From Colius striatus (taxonomy: Eukaryota; Chordata; Aves; Coliiformes; Coliidae), in NCBI RefSeq assembly GCF_028858725.1, contig NC_084769.1:8557501-8621500 (forward strand): a DNA stretch of 64,000 bases, in the 5' to 3' direction. Made by a program: the position numbers and the translations under genes. This document shows, piece after piece, positions 11,215 through 24,269 of the stretch (position 1 is the first letter of the stretch; each line of letters begins with the position of its first letter). The notes beneath the pieces were generated by a model that worked only from the letters and a program-made list of their open reading frames with translations, searched no databases and had not been told where the DNA came from.

Positions 11215-14200
11215 GTAAGACTTTGATAACCGTACTCCCGTTTATTTGTGCTGGATAGCATTTGTTGCTTTTGGCTCCACCCATTCCACAATCTTCAGCC
11301 ACAGATGAATCTGGCATTCCTACCGAAAGGGACCGAATTCAATTTCTTCTGAGTGACTTTGCGGCTCAATGAAGTTAATAATTTTCTTTTAAATCTGGTT
11401 TAAAAACTGAAGGATGCAAGCGAAATGTTGATAAAGCTGTTAATACACAGTCTTATGAGCCTCAGACTTAGTTTCCCAGCACTGGGAAATTAATAACAAC
11501 AAGTTAGTTTAATCTCATTACAGTTAATTACATGGGCTTTTTCCCCAAGAGATGGAGGAGCATTAAATTAGTAATTCCCTCCTTTCTTTTATTTATTCTA
11601 GCAATTTATATGCTCTGAAGGCTCATCTTAAGGGAAGGAAAGCGTAGTCATCTTTGCCTTCATCCATAAAAGAAAACATCACGCGAAAGGGAGAGAGGGA
11701 TTAAAAGAACATTTGGAGGAGTTTGGTGGGGGGGAGAGGAGGACACAAGTGGATGTATTTGCCATACTCATTTTCTAAGTCTAAGGGGGCTTTTCCTTTG
11801 CTGTAGTTAAGTTAGCATCCTTGGAGATAAATGTGTTCAGGAGGAAAGTAGCTGTGATTCAGCGTCTTGCCTTCTGTTGTCTTTTGAGCTGTGTTATAAA
11901 TTGCTCTTTTTTAATTCAGTGTCATGGGGGGCATCGGAGATTGAGAAGTGTCTCGGCTTTAGGCCACCACGTTGGTTTTTAGCTGTGTGAGCAGAAGATC
12001 GCGGCCGCGTGAGGGACCTGAGGGCCGGGCGGGCGGCAGGAAGCGCTGTGGGAGGGGAGTTGCTGCGGAGCCGCATCCCACACGCCCTGGCCGCGGCGTT
12101 GCGGGGGCAGCGGAGGTACTGCCCGGCTTGCCCGGGCGTGGAGGTGACCTCCCTACCGAGCGGCAGGAGCAGAGGTTAGGGCTGGGATTCAGAACTCTTA
12201 CTGAGGGGGAAGCTGCTCGCAGGGCTTGTGCATCCTGCAGCTGAGGGCAATGCTTTAGAGCATGGGGTTTGCTGATGTAAAGTGCTGTTAGTATCAATCA
12301 AGCTGTAGTCTGTCCTTTCTGGATGAGTCTTTCAATAACCGCAGGATCCCTTTCTACTGAGCAAATGTGTGCAGCCATCAGTCTTGAATAGGAACATTGG
12401 TTCTTTGCATTAGAAAACTATTCATTAGTGTTTTCAAAGTGCTCATCCATCAGGTAGTTGCACTAGTGCTAGTAGTTTCAGGTTGCTACCTTATGAATCA
12501 TAGATAAATAACAATTGTTACAGATCAAAAGTAGCTGATCTGCTGGTACTTTGTTTCATCCTGGGTATGGCTATCTCCAGCAACTATGTTTCTGTGAAAT
12601 ATTTAGGAGCTGTCCAGTGTAGATTAAAAACCTGTGTATTTAAAGGAAGTTTAGTCTCTTTCAAGAGATACAGGTATCCCTGTATCCTATTGGAGTATTT
12701 CATTCCAAGTTTACTTGGTCAGGGTGATGGCGATGGCAGATAGCTGACAGCTTGCAAGGTACTCTTGAAGTCTGAGTATCTCCAAGTGGGTGTTTGGAGG
12801 CTTTGCTCCCTGCACACCACAGCTTCCCTAGTACTTATAATAGCTTTGAATGGTAATTTGAAGGGTTATAAACATGGTAGGTAGACAAAGACAAAAACAG
12901 CTGTCATTTAATTCTTCAGAGTTGTTTGGTGTTTTCTAATATCTTCCCTGGTTCCTTCATGTTTTCATTTAAATACAATCTCGTTATCAGCCTTCCAGAA
13001 ACATACCTGGGATCTTCCCTTCAGGTGAAGGTTAGCAAAGTATTTTCAGTCAAGTATCCCCCTCACAGACTGATGTGCCGGTGCGGTGAGCAAGTGGGCT
13101 TGCACATGTGCACACACACACAAAGAAATACACACTGGGGTTATTTAACAGATTTTAGACATACATGGATGCATAGTTTGTCCTTGTGCGTATGAAGAAA
13201 TTAGGTCATAATGTAGTGAATGAGGAGCTCTTAAAAGAAACTTGAGTGGGGTTGGGTTTTTTTCTGTGCAATTTTGTATTGTCTCTGAGCAGATCCTTGG
13301 ATTTTCCCTTTAGGAGGTAACTAGCATGCTGTGCATAGCAGGTAGCACTGCTCTACATTTACTTCTATAAATGCAATTCTTACTCAATTTTTTAAGCTCA
13401 GAGATTGTAAATTTCAGCTAGAGAAGAAATTGAAGTTTTTAACCTATTTCAAATTGAGTGAAATTTACATTGCAAGCTTAGTTTCTCTGTTACCCTCAGT
13501 CAATTCTAGAGAGGATTGGTTGTAAAGCAGAGAGGATTCAGTTCATCATCCTTTATTGTTTCTTTTTCCTAATTGATATTTAAATGTGTGTAATGTAAAT
13601 GCTTTATTCTCTCAAGTTTTATTTAATAATTCATTCTGTTTCTACCAGTATATTTCATAATTTTATTCTTTTGGTTGTTGCTTATCACTGAAAGCTGAAA
13701 TGTTTCAAATATTGATTTTAATTTATAATAGACTTGAGTTTGATTTTTTTTAACCCAGAATGTGAGAGATAGGAATTTGCATTTATTTGACAGCACAATC
13801 TCATAATTGGAGTTTTTCCTCTTGACTAGATACAGTCAAAGGAGTATAATTCAATTTTTGTAGACTAACCCATTTTTTTTGTCCTTAATAAAATATAGCT
13901 GTGTCGGTGAGCAAAATGTTACAAGTTCTTCTAAACCTTATTTAAAAGTTAAATTTGGCATTTTGAGATAAAATTCTGAATCAGTCACGTGGTAGTCATC
14001 ACCCTTCCTTTGCAGGATGCATTAATCCACGTGTTGGTGTTGCTATCAAGGGGATGGCTGCCTTACATTCTCTGCTGTGCCTACAATAGTCTCCAGCACA
14101 TAGCCAGTGACTTTATTCTTACATATTAGTGTTCACCGAGTTGTATGATAGCATCTCTAGGGGTCAACTTCATTTCCAGATTTAACTTCCCACAAACTGT

Positions 14201-16691
14201 GCAGTGGAGAACTGCAACCTTGGGCAGTTTTGTTTGTTATGTTGTAAATAGTTCCCTGTGCATGGTGATAGTTAAAGTAATCCCTCCTCTGCAGTTGTGG
14301 TGAAATTAGGGTTGGTGCTTGCAATGTCACTGTGTTCTATCAGAACAGGCTCTCAGTTTCTGGAGAACCAATCTTGGCAAGTACTTTTTGGCTTCAGGTG
14401 AGAAGTAGCAGCAGCATGTTCCCAACCCAGAGCTCAGGAGTGGCTGTTCCTGTGGCAGCTGCTGATGTGAGCAGCTAAGAACGCAGGTGTTGGTCACTAG
14501 CATTTCAGCAGGCACGTCCTCCTGGCTGTGGTAGTACCAGGTAGGAATTTGCTCCGTTGCACAACTTCAAAATGACTTGAGCAGTATTGTCCCTGTGTAT
14601 GTGATGAAGTGATTATGAGGAACTAGTCCAAGTCAGCCTCCCCTGCCAACATGCGCTGGCTGTGGCAGTTTGTTTTTCAGTTACGCTTTGGGGATCTATC
14701 AGTGCCCAGAATTGGAGACTTTGTCAAGTAAATAAAACATTTTTTTTTCCTCACTTTAATCAGATTTGTATTTAAAAATTGTGTTAGAACAAGTATTATG
14801 CACTTGTGTCAATGTTCTGTACCAGTGGGAGATCAAGGATAAGACAGTATTTTGCCTGCCATGCAAAATCATGGAAACTGATTCCCTAATTTAATCTTTA
14901 AAAAAAAGAAAACAGTGCTTTCTTGCTTTAAAGGGAGGAAAGGTGAGAATGGACAGTGACATTGAAGGTGACACCAAGTCATTTTTGTCCCATAGAAAAC
15001 AATGTGAAAGATACGTTTCTAGTGCATTCTTCAGCTGGATAAGAGGTGTTTGAAAACTGCAAATGAAACGGTGGGCAAAGGTTCAAAGTTCTTGCTTATG
15101 ATAATTCCACTTGCTGATAACTTGTGGAAATACCCCTGGTAGAGTCCCCTCTCCCACTTGCCTTTCCCCTTCCCATCTATGAACTTTTAACTTGGAAATC
15201 GGAGTGGTCCTTGGTTTTTAGATGTATATAGGAACAAAGACATCCCACAGTATATTGGGAGCAGACAAAATAGCTTGATATGTAGATGAGCATACACAGT
15301 AGATGCTTTTATACATATATTGTGGAAAACATACTGATAATGAAGTTTACCTTTTACTGAAGGCAAGAACTATCTGGATGTAAAGACTGATCTGAAACCT
15401 ACTTAAGGCAAAATTAAACTTGCGGTGAGAATAGATGGAATAAAGCACAAAGGTGATACAAACAGCCCAGAAAGGTACCAGTCAGAGTTTCTCAGAACTC
15501 CCTGTAACCCACCCATATGGATGTTTGGAGCAATGTGCTTGTGCTGTGATGTAGTTGTGAATGTCCTTTTGCTAACTTTTACTTTTGCAAGGAAAAAAAA
15601 GAGATCCATAGTAGCAAGACTGATATTTTAAACTGTTTGTCTATATAAAACTGTGAGATTGTTGATGAATTTTCCTTTGCAAGTGAGCTGGGAAACAACC
15701 TCATTATTTCTATTAATCTGCAAAGAGAAGCTTCTCTTGTCTGTTTGATTTACAATGATCCTTTTAATGTATTTATGTAGTGTATAATCCTGCAGTGTAA
15801 TTAAAGAATTGCCATATTTGTGTGCTTAACGGTAGTGCATGGGAACGTCACGAACGAGATCATCACCTCACTATTGAGTTAGAATCTTAGTTATTTGTTT
15901 AACTCCTCCAAATTGGTTTCCCAGTCATTTGTTTTATCAGGCAGAGGGAAACGGTGTCTAAGTTGTGTGATGAGTTGGCCCATGGTAAAGTCTTTACCTG
16001 CAATGATTACTGTTTTTAATCCTGCCATGATGAAGTCGCTTCGTGTATGGCTGTTAAGAATGGCAGAAGCACATGCTTTTTCCGGTTTTCATGTGTAGCA
16101 TCCTTTAGTACTAATAGTAATTGCATACTTGTATCAAGGGGAAATTATACCCCAGTGTACATTTATTGACAAAATGATTAAAACAGCAAACAAAGTTTAA
16201 TGTCTCCAGAATCACTGTAGGCATTAAAGTTTTATAGGTAGTAGCAGCAGCCCCGGTATCCATTTAGAAACAGTAAAAGATCCACTGGGTTGGAAGTGGA
16301 TTTAGGAGTTTTATTTTCTTCAACACTGGTTATTTTGGTCAAAGCACATCAGCATAATTTAAAGAAACTTTTATTATTTTTTTTAGTCAAAGTAAAGCAT
16401 AATACAATACATTTTTACTGACAATGGAAAAAAAAAAACCAACCAAACCAAGAAAAAGCCTTGGTGTGTGACAGATGTTACCTGCAACGTGGTGTCTCGT
16501 GCTGCCAGGTGCCCAGTGAAATGAAGGTGTAGTAACCAATACTGGAAACATGCAGTTCATTTTTGGTGCTGAATAAAAGACTTATACTATCTGTTGTTAA
16601 TTTGTCTGTATGCTGAGAACTTGGAGCTGTGGATTTACTGCCATTCAGAAACACTTCTTCAGATGCCAACGCTGTTTTCAGAAGAATCTTA
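11215..16691 (+). other. LYPD1: LYPD1 intron 2, proximal part
   Basis: Start of a 20.2-kb intron (11215-31427). This part is unique AT-rich sequence without recognised interspersed repeats or exons. It contains an isolated GC/CpG-rich patch at about 11998-12160 and a short CA-rich stretch near 13105-13120. Open frames are short and featureless. Confidence 0.7.
11998..12160. promoter_or_regulatory. Small isolated CpG-rich patch in LYPD1 intron 2
   Basis: About 160 bp with many CpGs (GCGGCCGCG, GCCGGGCGGGCGG, GCGGCGTTGCGGG) in otherwise AT-rich intron, 2 kb downstream of the main island. It could be an intronic alternative promoter or enhancer. No recognisable exon follows it. Confidence 0.35.
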
Positions 16692-16962
16692 AATCACAGA
16701 ATGGTAGGGGTTGGAAGGGAACCTAGAGATCATCCAGTCCAACCCCCCCTGCTAAAGCAGGTCCACCTAGATCAGGTCACACAGGAATGTGTCCAGGTGG
16801 GTTTTGAAAACCTCCAGAGAAGGAGCCTCCACACCTGCCCTGGGCAGCCTGTGCCAGGGCTCCCTCACCCTTACAGCAAAGAAGTTTGTCCTTAAGTGGA
16901 ACGTTTTGTGTTCCAGCTTTTGTCCATTACCCTTTATCCTATCACTGGATACTACCTTTCCT
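16692..16962 (-). mobile_element. CR1 LINE fragment (3' end), copy 1
   Basis: Reverse-oriented CR1 3' terminal region. It opens with the complement of the CR1 tail (ATCACAGAATGGTAGGGGTTGG) and runs through the conserved AGATCATCCAGTCCAACCCC and GGGCAGCCTGTGCCAGGGC blocks. It is 5'-truncated after CCTATCACTGG, as usual for CR1. Confidence 0.92.
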
Positions 16963-18546
16963 TAGTAGTAAATTCTTTCCAATCTTTGGATTGCTCAGAA
17001 AATTTCCAGCCATGTAGGGGATGAACTGTGTGCAGCTAAGGAGAGATTGCAAAGAGGGAGTAGTTAGGTTGCTGTGCTGCCTTGCAGGATGGAAAAGTGA
17101 CAGTGAAGTGAGCAGTTCGAGCAGTTTATGAGTGGAAATTCAAGACAAAGATCCAAGCACGGAGGTGAGGAAGGGCTGTATTATTGTAAGGAAGATGTGG
17201 TATCTGGTCCAGTGAATTTCATTTCCCACAGGACATGGACAATAGCTTTTTATGTTATTTTATTTCTCAGACTCATATGAATGGTATACAAATGAATTTT
17301 GTGATGATACAGTGCACACAGCCCGGTGTCTCGTAAACCTCTTTACAGAGTTTCCTATTCCATTTCACGCACAAATGAGTCTGTGTTTCCAAAAACTTTT
17401 TGTGGCCTGACCACTTGTCTTAGCTCCCAGGGACCTTGACAAAACATTAGTGAGCGTATTTTAATTAATCCAAACTGTTGTTGTTTCCATTGCTCCTTTG
17501 TGGTCTGGATAGTATGGATACAACCTCTTTTGACAAATAAGCAGCGAGTCTTTGAATGTGGAAAAAGTAATATAAAAGGCAAATCCTACTCTGAAAGTGA
17601 TCAAGCTGTAAAACTGTAAGGATGCAAATAGCTAAAGATATAAAAGCTGAAAGGATTTCAAAGGTACTGGCATGTGAGTGTACATGTGTGAGCTATTCCG
17701 TTGCAATTGCCAAGGACATTAATTAGTAGGATGCAACAAGACTATTCACGTGTAAAATTATTTATGGGACTTACTACAGGGGTGTAGCATTTTAACATAG
17801 GCAAAGGCATAACGACTGTGGCTTCCCAGTTCATTTCAGCAGATAAAGATTGTCGAGGAAAATGCCCATACGGGATTCTGAAATGTAAGTCCAAGTTCCC
17901 CTCCCTCGCTAGAAGATCAAGTGCATTTAGATCTTGATACCTGAGGCCCCTTGAATCTTGATACCTTTGTACCAGAAAAGCACAGATGACAGAAAGCTGT
18001 GAGACAGCTTTGAAAGATTGTATGTTTTAGTGCTGGACTATAAATCCAAGTTAGTAAGCAGAGAAATCAATAAGGATAGTAGAAAACAAAAGGATTAGGT
18101 ATGCAGGTGAAAGATGAGCTTTGACTTCTGGTTTGTAGCCTCCTGTGGCTTTAAAAAAATACATAGTAATACTACCATTAACTACTGTACTTTCTCAGCC
18201 TGTGTGTTTTTAAGCAGCTCAGTGCCTTGCTTCTGCTTTGTGATGCTGTAAGCAGTGACAAAGGTGACTTTGTGCTGTTGTTTATATTATCAACAATGCA
18301 GTTTTGAGTCATATTTCTAGTACCAGAATTAGAAGACATGGAGATATGGTGGCAATCCAAACCCTTGTCCTCTATTGGTCAACAATTGTCCAATTTTCTT
18401 CTAATATGTTTTAATTTCTGCAAGGTGTCATGTCAGGGTCAGAGGGAGAGTGAGGAGGTCAGTTTTTCAGTGTCAGAAACTTCCCATTACTTTCTGGGAA
18501 AAAGAAAGTGCAACTTTTTCAAAGTGCCTAATATCTTAAGGAGCTG
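16963..18546. other. Intronic sequence with no recognised feature
   Basis: Unique AT-rich LYPD1 intron 2 sequence between the first CR1 copy and the LTR. Only a short imperfect direct repeat around GAATCTTGATACCT (17930-17966) was noticed. Confidence 0.6.
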
Positions 18547-19526
18547 TGTGGTGGATTGCCCTGGCTGACACTAGGTACCCGCTGAAGCTGCTCTGTCACT
18601 TCCCTCCTCAGCTGCACAGGGGAATGAAAATAGGACAGAAAGCTCATGGGGTGAGATAAGGGCAGGGAGAGATCCCTCAGAAATTACCATAACAAGCAAA
18701 ACAGACTTGGCTTGGGGAAATGAGTTTACTTCAACAATCAAATCAGTGTAGGATAAAGGTTAATAAAACGAAATCTTAAACCAACTTCGCAGCACCCCTC
18801 CCTTCTCCTTGGGCTCAATGTCTGTCACTCCTGATTTCTCTACCTCCTCCCCACCAGTAGGAGTGGGAGATTGCAGTCAGTTCATCACACATTGTTTCTG
18901 CTGCTCCTTCCTCCTCAGGGGGAGGGGTCCTCACACTTTTCCCCTGCTCCAGCCTGAAGACTCATAAATTACTACATGAGTCCTTTCCATGAGGTGCAGT
19001 CCTTCAGGAGCAGACTGCACTAGTGAGGGTTCCCCACAGGGCCTTACATAAAACCTGCTCCTGTGTGGGCTCCTCTCTCCCTGGGTCCATGGGTCCTACG
19101 AGAACCTGCTCCAGCGTGGGCTTCCCATGGGGTCACAGCTCCTTTGGGCATCCCCCTGCTCCATCCAGTGTGGGGTCCCCTGGGCTGAGGGTGTGTCTCT
19201 GCTCCCCGTGGCCTCCACGGCTGCAGGGCCCATCCTGCCTCACCATGGGCTGCACCACGGGCTGCAGGGGAACCTTTGCTCCAGGCCTGGAGCACCTCCT
19301 CCCTTTCCTCCTCCTCCACTGCCCTGGGTGTCTGCACAGCTCTCACTCTCACTATTCCCTCTCCTCTCTCTGCAGTTGCTGTTGTGCAGGTTTTCCCCTT
19401 CTTATCTCTGCTCTCCCAGAGGCGCTGCCACCGTCACCAATGGGCTCGGCCTCGCCCAGCGGCACGTCCGGCTGGGAGCCGGTTGGTGTTGGCTCTGTCA
19501 GACACTGGGCAGCTTCTGGCAGCTTC
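18547..19526 (-). mobile_element. ERVL-like avian solo LTR, copy 1 (5'-truncated)
   Basis: About 980 bp that I recognise as a dispersed avian endogenous-retrovirus LTR. On the plus strand it opens with TGTGGTGGATTGCCCTGGCT (the element's 3' end in reverse) and ends at AGCTTCTGGCAGCTTC. In the element's own sense strand an AATAAA-type signal lies near its 3' end, which sets the orientation as minus. The middle contains diverged repeats of a CCTGCTCCAGCGTGGG type unit. Compared with copy 2 it lacks about the first 50 bp. Long open frames inside it (e.g. 19023-19538) are GC-rich repeat artefacts. The ERVL family label is from memory of bird repeats; the identity to copy 2 is seen directly. Confidence 0.75.
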
Positions 19527-19553
19527 ATTAGCATATGATGAAAATATGCTAAT
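19527..19553. repeat. 10-bp perfect inverted repeat abutting the LTR
   Basis: ATTAGCATAT and ATATGCTAAT flank a 7-base spacer (GATGAAA), directly at the truncated edge of the LTR. Each arm contains an octamer-like ATGCTAAT. Confidence 0.8.
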
Positions 19554-20078
19554 AGAACCAGGCAGGGATTGTGGGGAGATGTATTTTGGTTTTCTTTTTT
19601 TACAGAATTACATATTCTCTGAGAGCCTAATGGCACAACTATACTTTTATCTTGTCTGCTGAACGCATCAAAGGGAGGTGTGGAGATGGAATAGCTGCAA
19701 CCCTGAAACACAGCATTAAAACCCAGGGAACGTGTGACGAAGCTTTGCAATAGATTTCAAGTCATTTCATTTCGGTGCTTCAGTTTTCACATGTGGAAAA
19801 CACTGACTATGATTGCTTACTGTATTAATTAGCAGTTTATAAGGCAATTAGTACATTTCATGATCAAATTTCTGGCAAGGTGCAAATTATTTAAACCACT
19901 CATGAGCTCCAGAGAGAAAGTTGAGAAGATGAGGACTCAGGAAGAGTTAGTATAAGAGGACATGATTGGATATGGTGATACTTTACACTGCCTTAAAGTG
20001 TTTATTTTAACAGTGCATTTACAAATGGGGAAGGAAGGATTTGGGTTGGGGAAGCTTACTTCATATTGTAAACCAATA

Positions 20079-20833
20079 CAAATAGGAGTCCTGCACCTGG
20101 GGATGGAACAACCCCATACACCAGTACAGGCTAGGGGTTGACCTGTTGGAGAGCAGCTCTGCAGAAAGAGATCTGGGAGTGCTGGCTGGTAATAAACTAA
20201 CCATGAGCCGGCAATGTGCCCTCGTGGCCAAGAAAGCCAATGGCAGCCTGGGATGCATCAAGAAGAGTGTGGCCAGCAGGTCAAGGGAGGTTCTTCTCCC
20301 CCTCTACTCTGTCCTGGTGAGGCCTCATCTGCAGTACTGTGTCCAGATCTGGGCTCCTCAGCTCAAGAAGGACAGGGAAGTGCTGGAGAGTCCAGTGCAG
20401 GGCCACCAAGATGATCAGGGGAATGGAGCATCTTTCATATGATGAAAGACTGCAGGAACTGGGGCTGTTTAGTCTGGAAAAGAAAAGACTGAGTGGGAAT
20501 CTCATTAATATTTACAAATATCTAAATCATGGGTATCAGGAGGTTGAGACATCCCTTTTTTCTGCTGTATCTAATGACAGGACAAGGAGTAATGGGATAA
20601 AGCTGGAAAACAAAAAGTTCCACTTAAACATAAGAAAAAACTATTTCACTATGAGGTGATGGAGCCCTGGCACAGGCTGCCCAGGGAGGGTGTGGAGTCT
20701 TCTTCCTTGGAGGTCTTCAAAACCCACCTGGACATGTTCCTGTGTGACCTGATCTAGGTGAACCTGCTTCTGCAGGGGGATTAGACTAGATGATCTCTAA
20801 AGGTCCCTTCCAACCCCTACCATTCTATGATCT
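20079..20833 (+). mobile_element. CR1 LINE fragment with ORF2 C-terminus, copy 2
   Basis: About 755 bp in forward orientation, from the end of the reverse-transcriptase ORF to the 3' terminus CCATTCTATGATCTG. It encodes the CR1 ORF2 C-terminal segment with [13 protein letters not shown] and [19 protein letters not shown] (about 20140-20440), now closed by frameshifts and stops. It is 5'-truncated near AGGAGTCCTGCACCTGG and is the longest CR1 copy in the window. Confidence 0.95.
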
Positions 20834-22636
20834 GCCTAAACCTATGACTGTTTGAGGAAGCACAGTGTCAGAAGAATGATTGCTTTTCAGCAGTCACTCA
20901 GCTTTGAAGACATTTAGGACTTTATTAGATAAAATATGTATAAGCACTTTCTCTAGAAAACAGCAACATCCCAACAGGACGTTTTGCAGTCTGTGGCTGT
21001 GTGTGTGAACAGGTATGAACTAAGGAATAGACAGTTATCACAGCAAAACCACTGAGGCCATCAAGAGATGGGCATAAAACCTGATATGGAAACTAAAAAC
21101 CATAATTTAGAAGCCAATTTGTGTATAGTCTGAAGCCAATTTTGAACATCACAGACAGTAAAATCCAAAAATGTGTATTTTACATCCCTCGGAAAGGGAT
21201 ATTAAATGTGTACACGTTGTTCTTGCACCAGGAGAAGTTCTTATTTTAGATTTCAGCAGGCATCACAAAAAGAGCTTTTATAACTCCTGCTGGGTGCTGA
21301 ATTTCACTCAAGTGGAGTGTAAGCAAGGAAGAGCTCAGGGCAAGAAAAGAAAGGATGAAATACACAATGGAAATCACAAAGGAAGTGTGGATAGGCAGAC
21401 AAGACATCGAGTCTAAGCACAAGAAGAAGGAAAACTTGCAGATTCACCAAGACCAGAAAATTGACAGTTTCTGTGAGTTAAGCTAATTGGAACTATTGGA
21501 TATTAAACCAAAGTGGGAGGGTATCAGTTTCTAACCACAGTCCTTGGACTTGTCTTTAGGAACAGAGGCATTAAGAGAATACCAAAAGCAAGTCACCTAC
21601 CAGTCAGGGCAGCTTGCTGAAGCCAGAGCTGGGACAGCTTCTGGGGGCTTCTTGGGGGTTATGTACATGACAGCAGATGTCCACTGGTGGGCAGTTTTCT
21701 GCCTTTTGCTTGGAGGAGATGGGCAAGATTAAGCACTGAAAGTAAAAGAGTTGAGTGGAGAAATTCTGCCCAAGTTGTAACAGCACACCTCAAATCTTGC
21801 CTTGATCTGCCTACTAACTTTCTGAGTGAGTTAAAATACAAACCCTTTCTAAGTGCCTGAAGCTATGATTCTGTGTGTGCCTCCAGCTCCTGGTCCAGTC
21901 TTGACAAGGCAGGTTCGTGACTGCTCAAGAATGCCTCATTCCTGGACCCTAGCTGGGCACAGATTGTTTTCTAATGCTCCAAAAGCTCTAACACAGCAGG
22001 TGTGCTCAGAGTACGTGCAGAAGATTTTGCTAAAGCAATATTTGTCGAATGAGTTGCAGAAGGCAAATCTGACTTTATGCCTGCCTACAAAATTGGGTAT
22101 GTACAAAACACTGGAGCAAAAGCTTTCCTTAAAAACGAGGAGTGTCAGCCACAGGACATGGAAGTTAGTGTTGGATAAAGCAATGTGGTCTACTTGATGA
22201 GAGTCTCACTTAAAGCTAAGAGCTTCGTGGCCATGAGGCCATAAGCTGTTCTGGGGTGAAGCGGAGGGACACTGCAGAAAGAAGTTTCAGAGCAGCTGTG
22301 TCATAGGGTGGGAAGGTGACTAGGTTTTTTTTTAGCAATATGATCACTGATTTGGGAAGTGCTGTCACAGCACAGCTGCCTGTTTTGGCTTTGGAGACTG
22401 TATTTTTACTGAAGGACAGTCTTGAGTACAGGTGAAAACTAAAGTTACATTCTGCTTGGATTGTGGTGGGCTTTGAAGTTGGAGAGTGAAGGAAGGGGTG
22501 CTGCTAAATGTATATACTATACACATATATGCTATACTGTAAAACATAAATCAATAGTTATAGGAAAACCAAGAAGGACATAGTCATAGGGAAACTAAAG
22601 ATAAATAAGTGTATACTGTGATTATTACTGACAGGA
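20834..22636. other. Intronic sequence with no recognised feature
   Basis: LYPD1 intron 2 between two CR1 copies. The ORF at 21853-22197 (114 codons) and others have no recognisable motif and no splice context. No repeat family was recognised. Confidence 0.55.
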
Positions 22637-23174
22637 TAATAAGATCCCCCCTCAGTCTCCTCTTCTCCAGACTAAACAGCCCCAGTTCCCGCAGCCTTTC
22701 CTCATAAGGAAGATGCTCCAGTCCCCCGATCATCTTGGTGGCTCTGTGCTGGACAGTTCCCCGTCCCTCTTGAGCTGGGGAGCCCAGAACTGGACACAGG
22801 ACTCCAGATGAGGCCTCACCAGGGCAGAGTAGAGGGGGAGAAGAATCTCCCTTGACCTGCTGGCCACACTCTTCTTGATGCATCCCAGGCTGCCATTGGC
22901 CTTCTTGGCCACGAGGGCACATTGCTGGCTCATGGTTAGTTTATTACCAACCAGCACTCCCAGGTCTCTCTCTGCAGAGCTGCTCTTCAGCAGTTTGACC
23001 CCCAGCCTGTACTGGTGCATGGGGTTGTTCCTCTCCAGATGCAAGACTCTGCATTTGTCCTTGTTGAACCTCATGAGGTTCCTCTCTGCCCAACTCTCAA
23101 GCTGGTCAAGATCCCGCTGAATGGCAGCACAGCCTCTGGGGAATCAGCCAGTCCTCCCAGTTTGGTGTCATCAA
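22637..23174 (-). mobile_element. CR1 LINE fragment lacking its 3' end, copy 3
   Basis: Reverse-oriented CR1 ORF2 region (frames at 22584-23074 carry [29 protein letters not shown] and [24 protein letters not shown]). It stops at the equivalent of AATAAGATCCCCC and so lacks the terminal 300-350 bp, including the octamer-like tail. It is also 5'-truncated near GGTGTCATCAA. Loss of the 3' end is atypical for target-primed LINE copies and implies a later deletion or rearrangement. Confidence 0.93.
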
Positions 23175-24269
23175 TTTTGAATCAGAAAAATGTAATTAAA
23201 GACTATAATCAATAGTGACCTCTATGTAAGTTAGATGATGGGACAAACAAGTTGGCTGCTAAATTAAGATCATTCTGTCAGCTCTAGTATCTTGGTATCT
23301 CGGTGACTGAACTGTGGTTTTCAGTATTGGTTAATGGCTTTTGTGGTGCATGGAACTATTTTGCGTATGTTATCATTGGTTATAATTTGACTTTTGACAA
23401 CTCATATTCTGTTCATCAGGTTATGGTTAGTCTCTTGACATATTGATTATTGTCAGGGTATATTTTGAATATGACTGAAATGACAACGTTGAATGTTGGT
23501 CAGGGTCTGGGTCCGGCCACCCTCAGCCTCTCTGGTGGCTAGGGATGGGCTGGAGCTCAGGGCAGCTTGCTTTCTGCCTTGCCTTCTGGTGGTTGGTGTT
23601 TGATTGGAGTGGGGACAGGACAGTCCCAAGATGGGAAGGGAACACAACAGGACAAACCCAAGGTGGACCCCAGGTGGAGCAGTTGCCTGGGAGGATTGCA
23701 GTTGGTGGTGTTTTGGAGAGCAGGAATTTTGCCTGAAGTGGTTGTGAATAACCTAATGGAAGGCATCTGCAGAGCTGGTCTCTGCACCACACCCTGTTCT
23801 TTTCACTGCGTTTACTGTCAGTGTATCTGTGTGAAACCCTTTATAACGGTGATGTGAAAAGTTTTGGTCCCCTTTTGTTACAGTTTAGTGTGTGTGTCTG
23901 ATACCCTGTGTATCAGTATGAAAATACGTGAGCATGTATAAAACCCTTTTTACTGTTATATGTGCAAGAAGCCAGATGCTTTGAGGAAATAGGATAGGGA
24001 GATTGAATGTTTGATAGATATCAGAGTCTCCTATTCTGCATTCAATAAAAAACTTATATCTGTAGACAAGCATTTTAATAGTGTAGTGGGAGCTACTGGC
24101 AAGCAATTATTTTTAAATTAAGAAAACAAATAGGAATATACAAGTTTTTATACTTCCCAAATTCCCCCAAATCATTTCTTGGATGAGATCTATTAGAACA
24201 ATTAGAAGCAGAAATAACCTTTAAAAGGAAAAATGGAACTAAGAATCAAAAAGATCAATCAGTTGAAAT
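23175..24269. other. Intronic sequence with no recognised feature
   Basis: LYPD1 intron 2 between CR1 copy 3 and the ERV fragment. A GC-richer part at 23500-23790 yields overlapping open frames on both strands without recognisable motifs. No RNA gene is seen. Confidence 0.5.

Noticed and set aside
19023..19538. 171-codon Ser/Cys/Pro-rich frame
   Set aside because: It lies wholly in the GC-rich repeat block of LTR copy 1 and reads its internal repeats.
20146..20659. Open frames resembling a reverse-transcriptase C-terminus
   Set aside because: They are the ORF2 remnant of CR1 copy 2, not a host gene; listed as the mobile element.
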